Positions 1 to 8,390 of a stretch of 21,583 nucleotides of DNA are shown here, piece by piece. Origin of the DNA: DATGQT01 sp033720695 (GTDB taxonomy: Bacteria > Bacteroidota > Rhodothermia > Rhodothermales > Rubricoccaceae). The position numbers and the translations under genes are program-made. Within the stretch, counting starts at the first letter, position 1; each line of letters starts with the position of its first letter. Under the pieces are notes generated by a model that did no database searches, was not told where the DNA came from, and saw nothing but the letters and a program-made list of their open reading frames with translations. The stretch spans positions 1-21,583 of the forward strand of contig JAWWCA010000029.1 in NCBI GenBank assembly GCA_033720695.1, written 5' to 3'.

Positions 1-26
1 CCCCGGGGCTCAGGAGAGCCCCGGGG
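1..26 (-). terminator. Perfect GC hairpin after the protease gene
   Basis: A perfect 10-bp inverted repeat: CCCCGGGGCT at 1-10 pairs with AGCCCCGGGG at 17-26 around a 6-base loop. It lies 25 bp beyond the stop codon of the minus-strand protease gene, where an intrinsic terminator would sit. The window starts at the hairpin edge, so a following U-tract on the minus strand cannot be seen. It could also serve a plus-strand or convergent gene outside the window. Confidence 0.6.
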
Positions 27-51
27 CCGCGCACTTGCGACTCATCTCCCG

Positions 52-2742
52 CTAGTCGAGCACGGTCAGGCGTCCCGTCGTCGCTTCCGCGCCGGCCGTG
101 AGCCGGTAGACGTAGGTGCCGGCGGCCAGCCCGCGCGCGTCGAACACGGCCTGGTGCGCGCCCGCCTCGCGGTAGCCGTCGACGAGGACGGCCACCTCGC
201 GGCCCAGCACGTCGTAGACCGTGAGCCGCACGTCGGCGTCGGCCTCAAGGGCGAAGCCGATGTGCGTCTGGCCCCGGAACGGGTTGGGGTAGACGCCCCC
301 GACACTCCCCGTGGCGGCCGCCATCAGAGCGGTCTCGACGGGCATCCACGGTGTGGCGTCGGTCACCTGCCAGCCGCCGCTCCGAGCCGCCCGACCCGTC
401 GTCCGGGCGGCGGCGATCACGTTGATCACGAACGACTCCGACGCCACGACCTCGCCGTCGATCACGGCGTTGATGTCGTAGTCGTAGGGACCGGGGGGGG
501 CGTCGGCGGGGACCTGCTGGACGAAGCTCCCCATCACCGTCTCGCCACCCTCGACCGTCCCGGAGCGGATGTGGCCGCTCCCGAAGAGGGTGTTGCCGGA
601 GAAGGCCTCGAACCGGAGCGAGCCCGTGAGCGGCGCGGCGGTGTTGTTCGTGACGTCGTAGTCGAACGCGACCGAGCCCCCGGGGGACACGTCGAGCGGC
701 GTGGTGGGCTCGGCGTCGAGGGTGACGTCGGGGAGGCCGCCGGTCACCTCGAGGTGGACCGGGTAGCTGTAGAGCGCCGGCTCGTTGGTCTGGATCGCGA
801 GGAAGTTGAGGTAGGTCCCCGGCTCGAACCCGTCGGCGCTGAGCGAGACCGTCACCGTCGTGGACTGTCCCTCGGGGACGGTCCCCGTCGCCGGCGTCAC
901 GTCGGTGATGAACGAGGGGACGAGGTCGAACAGGATGGCGAGGTTGTCCTGGAGATAGGGCGCGTTGTAGACGACCTCGAGGCCGTCGTTGCCCGCCGCG
1001 TTCTCGATCCCGATGGTGTGGCCGTTGGGGCTCGACGCGTCGTCGGTCATCGAGAGGTACTGGAGCAGGATGCGGCCGTCGTCGTAGAGGATGGCCTGGA
1101 ACGTCGAGACCTCGCCGTTGCCGTCGGGGAAGTGCGGGACGTTGTCGAACTGCACGACGAACCGGCCGTCGCCCATGTCCTGGTAGAGCACGTCGCCGAG
1201 GGCGCCGCCGGGGTCGAGGTCGTCCCAGTACATCGCGATGATGGCGTTGGGCGTGTTCGAGCTCGGGATGGGGTCGTTCGAGAGGTCGGACGGCGTGAGG
1301 TCGGAGGTGTCGAAGGTGAGGTAGCCGTTCGACGAGATGCCGATCTGGGTCTGGTCCTCCCCGTAGAAGGGGAACGCACACGGGAGCGGCACGAACTCGC
1401 CGTCGTCGTCGGAGAGAGAGACGACGGTGCCGGTGGCGCTGATGTCGACGAAGCTGAACGTCGGACCGTCGGGCTCGTTGGAGTCGACCCACTGGTAGCC
1501 GAAGGCGTCGGGGCCGCCGCCGCCCTCGGTGCCCTCCGAGTACCGCGTGAAGTCGAAGTTGAGGTCACCCTCGCCCGTGTTCGAGATCGTGAGCTCGGCC
1601 GTGCCCGAGGCGCCCGGGGTGAGGGTGACGTCGAGGCCCTCGCTCAGATCGGGGTCGAAGACGGCGACGGGGAAGTCCCGGGTGATCTCCTGCCAGAAGG
1701 CGGCGTTGAAGAGGCTCGTGCCGCTGTTGTTGCCGCCGCTGGAGGTGCAGCCGCCGTGGGTGTGGACGCCGACGGCGATGTCGTTCGCGTCGTCGATGAC
1801 GGGGCTGCCCGAGTTGCCGCCGGTGGTGTCGGCCCGGTAGCGCATCGTGGTGCCCGAGGAGCCGGCGTTGGGGCCGTTGTCGGTCTGCTGCGTCTGGTTG
1901 TCCGCGCCGTCGTCGACGCCGTAGCCGGTGATGCGGATCGTGGGCGGGCCGAGGTCCTGGGCGAGGTCGAAGAAGGCGCCCTGCGCCTCGAGCGCGGTGA
2001 GCCCGGTCTGGGTGTTGGGCGCCGTCGTGAAGAGGCCCCAGTCGTTGCCAATGCCGCCGTTCGAGAACACGATCGACGGGTCGTTGACGGTGTACTGGTC
2101 CTCGGGGCCGGGGTGCTGGATGGTCCCCCCCGGCAGCGACGGCGGCACGTTGAACTCGACGACGTTCGCCGAGCCCGCCGAGGCGATGCAGTGGCCGGCG
2201 CTGATGAACCGGCCGTCCTCGATCAGCCACGCCGTGCAGCCGATGGAGAGGAGGCGCCCGGCGCGGGGGTCGTTGGACGACGTGCGCTCGTCGTTCCCAT
2301 CGCAGATCGTCTCCGGCCCCCCGTGGAGCCCGACGATCACCTCGTCCATCGCCACGCGCACGTCCTCGTCGCCGGGGACGACGTAGAGGCGGACCTCGAG
2401 GGCGTCGCCGTTGAAGTAGGCGCTCGTGTTCTCCCACTGCGCGAGGGCGGCGGTGTCGAGCCGCTGCTCGTGGCCGTCGTGGAGGGAGGTCACGGTGAGG
2501 TAGCTCTCCTTCCCGAGGTCCACCTCGCGGAACGTGAGGCGGAGCCACGGCGCGCCGGGGACGCGCACGGTCTCGGAGAAGACGAGGAGGGCCGTGGGAG
2601 CCGCTTCGGGGGCGGCGTGGGTTCCCGAGTCGAGGGTGTAGGCCCGCGTCTCGGACAGGAGCGGGGCCGTCTGCGCCTGCGCGGCGGCGGAGAGCCCCAG
2701 CAGGACGAGGCCTGCGGCGAGCAGAGAGAGCGAACGGTTCAT
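52..2742 (-). CDS. Secreted trypsin-like serine protease with T9SS type A sorting domain
   Basis: The predicted product is an 896-residue extracellular serine endopeptidase. The ATG at 2742 is chosen because it begins a clean signal peptide (about residues 1-23, ending AQA); the frame stays open further upstream but that extension is Pro/Arg-rich and crosses the promoter. The chymotrypsin-fold triad is visible: His184 in SAGHC, Asp234 in NDWGLF, and Ser311 in GNSGSP. After the protease domain come an Ig-like stretch, a nidogen-like beta domain (roughly 415-615) with ISSNGYLTF and YWDDLDPG, two further Ig-like modules, and a C-terminal sorting domain (about 820-896) starting VYPNPF and containing VYDVLGREV. 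That tail normally sends cargo through the type IX system to the cell surface. The substrate is unknown; nutrient degradation or processing of surface proteins are both possible. The family call is firm, the biological role is not. Confidence 0.93.
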   Translation of the reverse strand: MNRSLSLLAAGLVLLGLSAAAQAQTAPLLSETRAYTLDSGTHAAPEAAPTALLVFSETVRVPGAPWLRLTFREVDLGKESYLTVTSLHDGHEQRLDTAALAQWENTSAYFNGDALEVRLYVVPGDEDVRVAMDEVIVGLHGGPETICDGNDERTSSNDPRAGRLLSIGCTAWLIEDGRFISAGHCIASAGSANVVEFNVPPSLPGGTIQHPGPEDQYTVNDPSIVFSNGGIGNDWGLFTTAPNTQTGLTALEAQGAFFDLAQDLGPPTIRITGYGVDDGADNQTQQTDNGPNAGSSGTTMRYRADTTGGNSGSPVIDDANDIAVGVHTHGGCTSSGGNNSGTSLFNAAFWQEITRDFPVAVFDPDLSEGLDVTLTPGASGTAELTISNTGEGDLNFDFTRYSEGTEGGGGPDAFGYQWVDSNEPDGPTFSFVDISATGTVVSLSDDDGEFVPLPCAFPFYGEDQTQIGISSNGYLTFDTSDLTPSDLSNDPIPSSNTPNAIIAMYWDDLDPGGALGDVLYQDMGDGRFVVQFDNVPHFPDGNGEVSTFQAILYDDGRILLQYLSMTDDASSPNGHTIGIENAAGNDGLEVVYNAPYLQDNLAILFDLVPSFITDVTPATGTVPEGQSTTVTVSLSADGFEPGTYLNFLAIQTNEPALYSYPVHLEVTGGLPDVTLDAEPTTPLDVSPGGSVAFDYDVTNNTAAPLTGSLRFEAFSGNTLFGSGHIRSGTVEGGETVMGSFVQQVPADAPPGPYDYDINAVIDGEVVASESFVINVIAAARTTGRAARSGGWQVTDATPWMPVETALMAAATGSVGGVYPNPFRGQTHIGFALEADADVRLTVYDVLGREVAVLVDGYREAGAHQAVFDARGLAAGTYVYRLTAGAEATTGRLTVLD

Positions 2743-2807
2743 GGGGCCGAGGAAGGGTGAGGGAGGGTCGCGACGCGCCGGAGGCGGAGGGGGCGCGGAG
2801 GACCGAT

Positions 2808-2837
2808 AGTATAGCCGTCCCGACCCCGTCTCCACAA
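2808..2837 (-). promoter_or_regulatory. Sigma70-like promoter of the protease gene
   Basis: On the minus strand TTGTGG (2837-2832) and TATACT (2813-2808) are separated by 18 bp. TATACT differs from TATAAT at one position and forms an A/T-rich island in an otherwise GC-rich stretch. Transcription would start near 2801, giving a leader of about 59 nt before the ATG at 2742. It lies just beyond the stop of the DUF819 gene, so the protease is probably its own transcription unit. Confidence 0.5.
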
Positions 2838-2865
2838 TCCCTTCATCCGCCTGATCGGCGCCCGG

Positions 2866-4071
2866 TTAGCCGCCGGCGAGGGCCCCGAGCATCCAGGCGC
2901 AGCCGAGGGCGGCGTAGATGCCGAGGACGTAGCCGGCCACGGCCATCAGCAGGCCAACCGGCGCCATCGCCGGGTGGTAGACGCCCGCGACGATGGGCGC
3001 GCTCGCCGCCCCGCCCACGTTCGCCATGCTCCCCGTCGCCACGAAGAAGAGGGGGGCCTTGAGCAGCTTCGCCGCGCCGAACAGGAGGGCGATGTGGACG
3101 GCGAGCCAGACGACGCCCGTCAGGAGGTAGAGCGGGGCCTCGCGGATGGCCATGAGGTCGCCCTTGGCGCCGATACTCGTCAGCAGCAGGTAGAGCGCGA
3201 CGTAGCCGAGTCGGCTCGCGCCGTCGGCTTCGAGCTTGCGCATGGGCGTGAACGAGAGGGCGAGCCCGGCGGTCACGGCGATGAGGACGGCCCACGTCCC
3301 GCCCGAGATGATCGTGGGGTCGCCGAGGGGCGGGAGGGCGTCGCCGAGGATGCGCGAGAGTACGGCCGCGGCGAAGCCCAGCCCGACGATGATGCCCGCC
3401 GTCGTCAGCGTGATCGGCGCGCGCGTCTGGTCGAGCTGCTTCAGCGTCTCGTCCACCCTGTCCATCGCGCTCGTGTCCGCGCCGACCCAGGCGTTGAACC
3501 GCAACTGGTAGCCGGAGAGGAAGAGGAGGATTGCCATCCACCCGTAGCCCACCACGGTGTCGACGACGATGATGGGCCCGAGCCCGGCGTCGCTGAGGCC
3601 GACGCTCTCTTTGATGGCCACCATGTTGGCCGTCCCGCCGATCCACGAGCCCGACAGCGCGGCGAGCCCCTTCCACGCCTCGGCGTCGCCGACGAACTGG
3701 CCGACGGCGAGATACGAGATCGGCCCGCCGATCACGATGCCAAACGTGCCGACGAGAAGCATGATGAGCGCCAGCTTCCCGAGGCTCGCGATCGCCCGGA
3801 GGTCGATCGTGAGCATGAGGAGGAAGAGCGCCATCGGCAGCAGCACGTAGCCGAACCAGTCGTAGGCGGCGTTCGTGGCCGGGGTGACACCGAACGTCGT
3901 CAGCATCATCGGCACGAAGTAGGCCCAGAGCACGGGCGGGACGATCTCGAAGACCTTCTCGAGCGCCTTGACGCGGCTCAGCGCGAACACGCCCGCGAGC
4001 ACGGCGGCGAGGAGCGCTGCCACCTGGGTGGGCTCGGTGACGAGGGCGTCGGGGACGAGGTCCTGGGGCAT
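2866..4071 (-). CDS. DUF819 family integral membrane protein
   Basis: A 401-residue polytopic protein with about 10-11 hydrophobic segments and no signal peptide, typical in length for the DUF819 (YjcL-like) family. Two glycine-rich motifs stand out: GSWIGGTANM at 141-150 and SMANVGGAASAP at 348-359, one in each half. This suggests an internal duplication with broken helices, as in transporters with inverted repeats. A charged, probably cytoplasmic linker (about 195-218) separates the halves. The transport substrate of the family is not established to my knowledge, so none is assigned. The ATG at 4071 follows a TATCTT box at 4101-4096 and gives a sensible first membrane helix. It sits alone between the upstream hairpin at 4122-4150 and the protease promoter, so it is probably monocistronic. 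Confidence 0.9.
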   Translation of the reverse strand: MPQDLVPDALVTEPTQVAALLAAVLAGVFALSRVKALEKVFEIVPPVLWAYFVPMMLTTFGVTPATNAAYDWFGYVLLPMALFLLMLTIDLRAIASLGKLALIMLLVGTFGIVIGGPISYLAVGQFVGDAEAWKGLAALSGSWIGGTANMVAIKESVGLSDAGLGPIIVVDTVVGYGWMAILLFLSGYQLRFNAWVGADTSAMDRVDETLKQLDQTRAPITLTTAGIIVGLGFAAAVLSRILGDALPPLGDPTIISGGTWAVLIAVTAGLALSFTPMRKLEADGASRLGYVALYLLLTSIGAKGDLMAIREAPLYLLTGVVWLAVHIALLFGAAKLLKAPLFFVATGSMANVGGAASAPIVAGVYHPAMAPVGLLMAVAGYVLGIYAALGCAWMLGALAGG

Positions 4072-4094
4072 GGAGTCGCGGCGAGGTGCGCGGC

Positions 4095-4103
4095 GAAGAT
4101 AGC
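4095..4103 (-). promoter_or_regulatory. Candidate -10 box upstream of DUF819 gene
   Basis: The minus strand reads GCTATCTTC, containing TATCTT, with a predicted start about 17 nt ahead of the ATG. The identical nonamer precedes the regulator gene that starts at 10607. I find no convincing -35 element. This is a positional and compositional guess. Confidence 0.3.
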
Positions 4104-4121
4104 GGAGCGGCGGCGGCCCTC

Positions 4122-4150
4122 GGCCGGACCGGCCCTAGGCCGGACCGGCC
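4122..4150 (-). terminator. Strong hairpin with the ATPase stop codon in its loop
   Basis: The 13-mer GGCCGGACCGGCC occurs at 4122-4134 and 4138-4150, separated by CTA. The two copies pair as an inverted repeat with a single central mismatch, giving a very GC-rich stem and a 3-nt loop. On the minus strand the loop is TAG, the in-frame stop of the ABC ATPase gene. No T-tract follows. It sits at the end of the pyrG-Nudix-ABC gene run and just before the DUF819 gene, so a terminator or transcript 3' end is likely, but a recombination-born repeat without function is possible. Confidence 0.5.
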
Positions 4151-4153
4151 CTA
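4122..4153. repeat. Perfect 16-bp tandem duplication
   Basis: GGCCGGACCGGCCCTA is present twice head to tail, at 4122-4137 and 4138-4153. Because 16 is not a multiple of three, the two TAG triplets lie in different frames on the minus strand; only the distal one stops the ATPase. Removing one copy in silico lets the ATPase frame run on into the DUF819 gene. The duplication therefore sets the present C-terminus (last residues RAGPA). Confidence 0.85.
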
Positions 4154-4839
4154 GCCCCCGGCCCCAGCGCGAGCGTGTCGTCGCAGAGGCGGTCGAGAAG
4201 GTCGCGGCGGTGGCTGGAGACGACCACGAGGCCGCCCGCACCACGGAAGGCGATGAGGAGGGCGAGAACGGCCTCCGTCGCCTCGGCGTCGAGCCCGCGC
4301 AGGGGCTCGTCGAGGAGGAGCACCGACGGGCGGCCTACGAGCGCCGCGGCCACCTGGGCCTTCCGCCGCATCCCGCTGGAGTAGGTCCCGAGGGCGGCCC
4401 GCCGCCGCTCGTCCAATCGCACGGCGTCGAGGAGGGCGGCGTGGCGGGCGGGCGACTCGGCGTCCCACGTCCCCCGCTCCCGCGCGATCCACGCCAGCAG
4501 CTCCTCGGCCGTCAGGAATGCCGGCAGCTCGGCCTCGTCGTGCGCGATGCCGACGTGGCGGAGGTAGCGGTACGGCGCGCGGTGCACGTCCAGCACGCCC
4601 TCCGGCGCCTCGTACCGGACGTGCCCCTCGGTCGGCACCGCGAGCGCGGCCAGCAGGCGCAGCAGCGTCGACTTCCCCGCGCCGTTGGGACCGACGAGCG
4701 CCGTCGCGGTGCCGGGCGCGAAGACGTGCGTGAGCCCGTCGAGCACGAACGGCCCGTTCCCGTAGCGCTTCGCGACGGTGTCGAGGCGGAGCGCGCCGCC
4801 GGGGGCGTCCGGGGTCAGGCGGAGGGCCGAGCGGTCCAT
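4135..4839 (-). CDS. ABC transporter ATP-binding protein
   Basis: A 234-residue cytoplasmic ABC ATPase that would power the membrane protein encoded just upstream. Visible motifs: Walker A GPNGAGKST at 50-58, signature YSSGMR at 153-158 (a variant of LSGGQ as in many ABC-2 and CcmA-like ATPases), Walker B VLLLDEP from 173 with Asp177/Glu178, a D-loop GLD, and the switch histidine His210 in SSHRRD. The Q-loop region (GIAHDEAEL, about 97-105) has no glutamine at the expected place. The ATG at 4839 overlaps the permease stop by one base (TGATG), a translational-coupling arrangement, and fixes the start; the frame is open far upstream only because of GC richness. The extreme C-terminus comes from a 16-bp duplication. 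The substrate is unknown; export is more likely than import because no binding protein is nearby. Confidence 0.93.
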   Translation of the reverse strand: MDRSALRLTPDAPGGALRLDTVAKRYGNGPFVLDGLTHVFAPGTATALVGPNGAGKSTLLRLLAALAVPTEGHVRYEAPEGVLDVHRAPYRYLRHVGIAHDEAELPAFLTAEELLAWIARERGTWDAESPARHAALLDAVRLDERRRAALGTYSSGMRRKAQVAAALVGRPSVLLLDEPLRGLDAEATEAVLALLIAFRGAGGLVVVSSHRRDLLDRLCDDTLALGPGARAGPA

Positions 4840-6053
4840 CAGGCGTACCGGCGGAGCGCGCGGCGCTCGCGCGCGAGCGTGACGAGGAGAGCCGCCCCCG
4901 CCGCCCCGGCGAGGTCGATGGCGAGCCAGGTCAGCACCCACGGCCACCCCGGGCCGGGCGAGAGGACGGCGGCGGCCGCGAGGGCAAGCCCGAAGGGGAG
5001 CACCCAGCGCGCGTTCATCCAGAACCGCACGGCCGCCCACGTCTGCGGCGGGTGGAGCGCGAGGCCGAGCGGGACCGGCAAGAGCGACGGCGAGGCGAGG
5101 GCGACGGCCGCGTTCTTCCCGATCACGAACAGGAGGAGGAGGGCCATCAGGACGCCTTTGGGCGCGCCGAGCGCCGCGGCCAGGACGACGGGCACGAGCC
5201 CCAGCGCCACGAACCGCCCGAGCGGGACGCGCCGGTCGAGCTGGACGAGACCCGCCCACACGGCCGGACGCTGCGGGCGCGGCACCCAGTAGAGCGACGC
5301 GAACGGGAGCGGCTCGCGCAGCGCGGTCTCGGGGCGGGCACCGCCGAAGGCCTCGGCATAGAGCGCGCTCGTGGCGTAGAACGGACGGTCCCAGCCGTGG
5401 CGGAGGCGAACGAGCCGTGCAGCGGCCCCCACCGCGAGCAGGGCACCGGGCACCCACGCCCACGCCGTCCCGTCGAGCACCCGCCCTGCGATCGCCACGG
5501 CACTGCCGACGAGGAACACATCGGCCGTCGCGAGGATCGTGGGCACGTACCCCTCGGCGACGGCGAACCGGAGGGGTGGATAGAACCGGCCCGCGGCGTG
5601 GTACCAGCCGCCCTTCTCGCCGCGCTGCCACGCCGCCGAGCGCTCGCCGAGGGTGGCGTACCGGAGATACGCGTACAGCCCGACGCCGAGCACGCCGCTC
5701 ATCCCCTCCAGCACGAGCCGCCATGAGGAGAGAGCGCCGCCGGTCAGCACCCCCGCCGCCACAACGCCCACGCCGACGAGCGGGAGCCACTGGCCGAGCT
5801 GGTAGCGGAAGAGGCGCGCGGGCGCCGGGTTGACGAGCTGGAGGAGACGACGGTGCGGGTCGGGCAGCAGCACGTGCGGCGTGGCAACGGCCGCGAGCGC
5901 CGCAACGCCGATGAGGAGGAGCCGAACCGCGTCGGCCCGCGCCGCGTCGGCCCCGGCGAGGGCTGCGAGGTAGGCGGCGAGCGCCAGAGCAGCGGCCCAG
6001 GCGAGCCCCCCGAGGCGCTGCGCCGCGCGGCTCCGGATCCCGGGGAGGCGCAT
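4839..6053 (-). CDS. Multi-spanning membrane component of an ABC transporter (ABC-2-like)
   Basis: A 404-residue, highly hydrophobic protein with about ten predicted membrane segments separated by short Arg-rich loops. I do not recognise a named family. The assignment as ABC permease rests on its position: its TGA overlaps the ATG of an ABC ATPase by one base, and no other permease is present. Recognisable pieces are an N-terminal Arg-rich stretch, a first helix at about 18-36, and a soluble loop around 145-165 with WQRGEKGGWYH. The ATG at 6053 lies 3 nt after the Nudix stop, consistent with one transcript. What it transports cannot be told from sequence. A two-gene ABC-2 exporter is the simplest reading. 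Confidence 0.75.
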   Translation of the reverse strand: MRLPGIRSRAAQRLGGLAWAAALALAAYLAALAGADAARADAVRLLLIGVAALAAVATPHVLLPDPHRRLLQLVNPAPARLFRYQLGQWLPLVGVGVVAAGVLTGGALSSWRLVLEGMSGVLGVGLYAYLRYATLGERSAAWQRGEKGGWYHAAGRFYPPLRFAVAEGYVPTILATADVFLVGSAVAIAGRVLDGTAWAWVPGALLAVGAAARLVRLRHGWDRPFYATSALYAEAFGGARPETALREPLPFASLYWVPRPQRPAVWAGLVQLDRRVPLGRFVALGLVPVVLAAALGAPKGVLMALLLLFVIGKNAAVALASPSLLPVPLGLALHPPQTWAAVRFWMNARWVLPFGLALAAAAVLSPGPGWPWVLTWLAIDLAGAAGAALLVTLARERRALRRYA

Positions 6054-6056
6054 CGG

Positions 6057-6593
6057 TTAGCGCAGCGTGCCGAGGTATCGGATCCCGTGCGGGAAGCCGT
6101 CGGGGGCGTCCTCCCGCAGTCGGCGGCCGAGACCCTCGGGGTAGACGGTCAGTCTCGCCAGCTCCTCGAACGGCACGAGGCGGACGCTGCGGAGGAGTTG
6201 CTCGCCGCCCAGTTCGGGATCGGCCCCCACCTCGATGCGCTCCGGCAGGCCGCCGGGCACGCGCGCCTCGAAGTAGAACGAGACGGCGTGGAGCGGCGGC
6301 CGCACGAAGTCGAGGACGTAGCGGAGCGGGCCGACCTCGACCGCCAGCCCGGCCTCCTCCTGCACCTCGCGGCGGAGCGCCGTCTCCAGCCCCTCACCGA
6401 CGTCGACGCCCCCGCCGGGCGGCGTCCAGAACGGCGCGTCGCTCCAGATCCCAGCGTGTTCGGCAAGGAGGACGGCGGAGGGATGGTCGGCGTCGTCGAA
6501 GAGGAGCGCGCCGACGCGGACGCGGACGCGGCCCTCGAAGTCGGCGAGGACGCGCTTGAGGCGGTGGAGCCGAGGGTCGGTGGGCGTGCTCAC
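6057..6593 (-). CDS. Nudix hydrolase
   Basis: A 178-residue protein of the Nudix superfamily, which hydrolyses nucleoside diphosphates linked to another moiety using divalent metal. The Nudix box is a perfect consensus match: Gly61, five residues, Glu67, seven residues, then Arg75 to Leu83 (REVQEEAGL). I choose the GTG at 6593, 4 nt after the pyrG stop, with a GAAGG purine stretch upstream. The nearest upstream ATG (6692) would overlap pyrG by about 95 nt and add an Arg/Pro-rich tail that is merely pyrG read in another frame. Neighbouring CTP synthase makes a nucleotide house-cleaning role attractive, but the box does not reveal the substrate. The C-terminal region (from about 125) carries the usual beta-strand and helix of the fold. 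Confidence 0.88.
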   Translation of the reverse strand: MSTPTDPRLHRLKRVLADFEGRVRVRVGALLFDDADHPSAVLLAEHAGIWSDAPFWTPPGGGVDVGEGLETALRREVQEEAGLAVEVGPLRYVLDFVRPPLHAVSFYFEARVPGGLPERIEVGADPELGGEQLLRSVRLVPFEELARLTVYPEGLGRRLREDAPDGFPHGIRYLGTLR

Positions 6594-6597
6594 CCGC

Positions 6598-8355
6598 TCA
6601 CCCTTCGGCGAGGACGCGGGCGGAGGCGCGGCGGATCCGGCGCGTGCGGGCGGGCCCCGCGGGTTCGGCGAGGCGCCCCTCCGCCTTCGCATGGGCCACG
6701 GCCGCCGCGACGAACGCCACGAACAGCGGATGCGGCCGGTGCACCGTGCTCTTGTACTCGGGGTGGAACTGCACGCCCACGAACCACGGGTGCGTCGCGC
6801 CGTCGGCGCCGTCGCCTCCCCCCTCCCGCGGCAGCTCGACGATCTCGACGAGGTCGCGCTCGGGGTTGAAGCCGGAGAAGCAGAGGCCGCCCTCGCGCAG
6901 CTTGTAGCGGAGGTCGTTGTTGACCTCGTAGCGGTGGCGGTGCCGCTCCGAGACCTCGTCCTCGCCGTAGACGGCGCGCGCGATCGTGCCCTCGGCGAGG
7001 CGGCAGGCGTACTGCCCCAGCCGCATGGTCCCCCCCTTCTCGGTCACCTCCTTCTGCTCCTCCATCAGCGCGATGACCGGGTGCGGCGTGTCGGGGTCGA
7101 ACTCGGTCGAGTTGGCGTCGTCCCAGCCGCACACGTTCCGGGCGAACTCGATGCACGCCACCTGCATGCCGAGGCAGATGCCGAAGAACGGGACACCATG
7201 CTCGCGGGCATAGCGGACGGCCTCGACCTTCCCCGCGATGCCGCGGTCGCCGAAGCCCGGCGCGACGAGGACGCCGGAGCAGCCCTCCAGCTTCTCGGCC
7301 GCGTTCTCGGCCGTCACGTCGTCCGAGAGCACGCTGACAACGTCCACCTGCACCCCGTTCGCCGCCCCCGCGAGGAGGAAGCTCTCCGAGATCGACTTGT
7401 AGGCGTCCTGGTGCTCGACGTACTTCCCGACGAGGGCGACCCGGACCTGCCCCTCGGGGTTCTTGAGGCGGCGGAGGAACTCGACCCACTCGGCCAGCTC
7501 GTCCTTCACGGCGCCGCGGGACTCGAGGTCGAGCCGCTCCATCACGACCTCGTCGAGGCCCTGCTCGCGGAGGAGCAGCGGCACCTCGTAGATCGACTCG
7601 GCGTCGAGCGCCTCGACCACGGCGCGCGGCTCGACGTTGCAGAACAGCGCGATCTTCTTGCGGACGTCCTCCGGGATGGGGTGCTCCGTCCGGCAGACGA
7701 GCACGTCGGGCTGGAGCCCGTAGCTCTGGAGCGTCTTGACGGAGTGCTGCGTCGGCTTCGTCTTGAGCTCGCCGGCGGCGGCGAGGTAGGGGACGAGCGT
7801 GAGGTGGACGAGCGCCGTGTTCTTGCGCCCCTCCTCGAGGGAGAGCTGGCGGATGGCCTCGAGGTAGGGGAGGCTCTCGATGTCGCCGGCCGTCCCCCCG
7901 ATCTCGGTGAGGATGACGTCGTACTCGCCGGTCTCGGACAGCCGCCGCATCCACGACTTGATCTCGTCGATGACGTGGGGGACCACCTGCACGGTCTTGC
8001 CGAGGTAGGCGCCCGCGCGCTCCTTCGCGATGACGCCGGAGTAGACCCGGCCCGTGGTCACGTTGTTGGCCTGCCGCATGGGCACGCCGAGGAACCGCTC
8101 GTAGTGCCCGAGGTCGAGGTCGGTCTCGGCCCCGTCGTCGGTGACGTACACCTCGCCGTGCTCGTAGGGGTTCATCGTCCCCGCGTCCACGTTGATGTAG
8201 GGGTCGAACTTCTGGACCGTGACGCGGAGGCCGTGCGCCTCGAGGAGCCGGCCGAGGCCGGAGGAGACGATGCCCTTGCCGAGCGACGACGTGACGCCGC
8301 CGGTGACGAAGAGGAACTTGACCGGAGCGGCCGGAGGCGAGTCGGGAGACGGCAT
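6598..8355 (-). CDS. pyrG: CTP synthase
   Basis: Catalyses ATP-dependent amination of UTP to CTP with glutamine as nitrogen donor, the last step of de novo pyrimidine nucleotide synthesis. The 585-residue protein has the N-terminal synthetase domain with the P-loop-like GGVTSSLGKGI at 19-29, the Mg-binding EIGGTAGDIE at 151-160, and a C-terminal class I glutamine amidotransferase domain. Its nucleophile is Cys394 in GICLGMQ, with His531 and Glu533 in FHPEYKS completing the triad. It is longer than the usual 530-550 residues because of an N-terminal extension of about 10, a Gly/Asp-rich insert at 511-521 just before the catalytic histidine, and an Arg-rich tail of about 25. It heads the tight gene run continuing with the Nudix and ABC genes. 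The ATG at 8355 places the first strand (KFLFVTGG) correctly. Confidence 0.98.
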   Translation of the reverse strand: MPSPDSPPAAPVKFLFVTGGVTSSLGKGIVSSGLGRLLEAHGLRVTVQKFDPYINVDAGTMNPYEHGEVYVTDDGAETDLDLGHYERFLGVPMRQANNVTTGRVYSGVIAKERAGAYLGKTVQVVPHVIDEIKSWMRRLSETGEYDVILTEIGGTAGDIESLPYLEAIRQLSLEEGRKNTALVHLTLVPYLAAAGELKTKPTQHSVKTLQSYGLQPDVLVCRTEHPIPEDVRKKIALFCNVEPRAVVEALDAESIYEVPLLLREQGLDEVVMERLDLESRGAVKDELAEWVEFLRRLKNPEGQVRVALVGKYVEHQDAYKSISESFLLAGAANGVQVDVVSVLSDDVTAENAAEKLEGCSGVLVAPGFGDRGIAGKVEAVRYAREHGVPFFGICLGMQVACIEFARNVCGWDDANSTEFDPDTPHPVIALMEEQKEVTEKGGTMRLGQYACRLAEGTIARAVYGEDEVSERHRHRYEVNNDLRYKLREGGLCFSGFNPERDLVEIVELPREGGGDGADGATHPWFVGVQFHPEYKSTVHRPHPLFVAFVAAAVAHAKAEGRLAEPAGPARTRRIRRASARVLAEG

Positions 8356-8390
8356 GGCGCGCGGGCGGTAGGGGGAGCCGGTTCGCCCCG

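Noticed and set aside
154..2760. 868-codon plus-strand frame opposite the protease
   Set aside because: Its composition (Val, Glu, Arg, Gly, Asp) is the mirror of a GC3-rich gene; no domain is recognisable, while the minus strand encodes an obvious protease.
2743..2767. G-quadruplex-like G-tracts in the protease leader region
   Set aside because: Four G-runs exist but one loop is 8 nt, and similar G-runs are common in this GC-rich DNA; not distinctive.
4840..5790. N-terminal extension of the ABC ATPase frame
   Set aside because: Lies within the permease gene in another frame and is Arg/Ala/Pro-rich; the TGATG overlap and the Walker A position set the start at 4839.
6594..6692. ATG start of the Nudix gene at 6692
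   Set aside because: It would overlap the pyrG end by about 95 nt and add an unstructured Arg/Pro-rich segment; GTG at 6593 gives the usual operon spacing.
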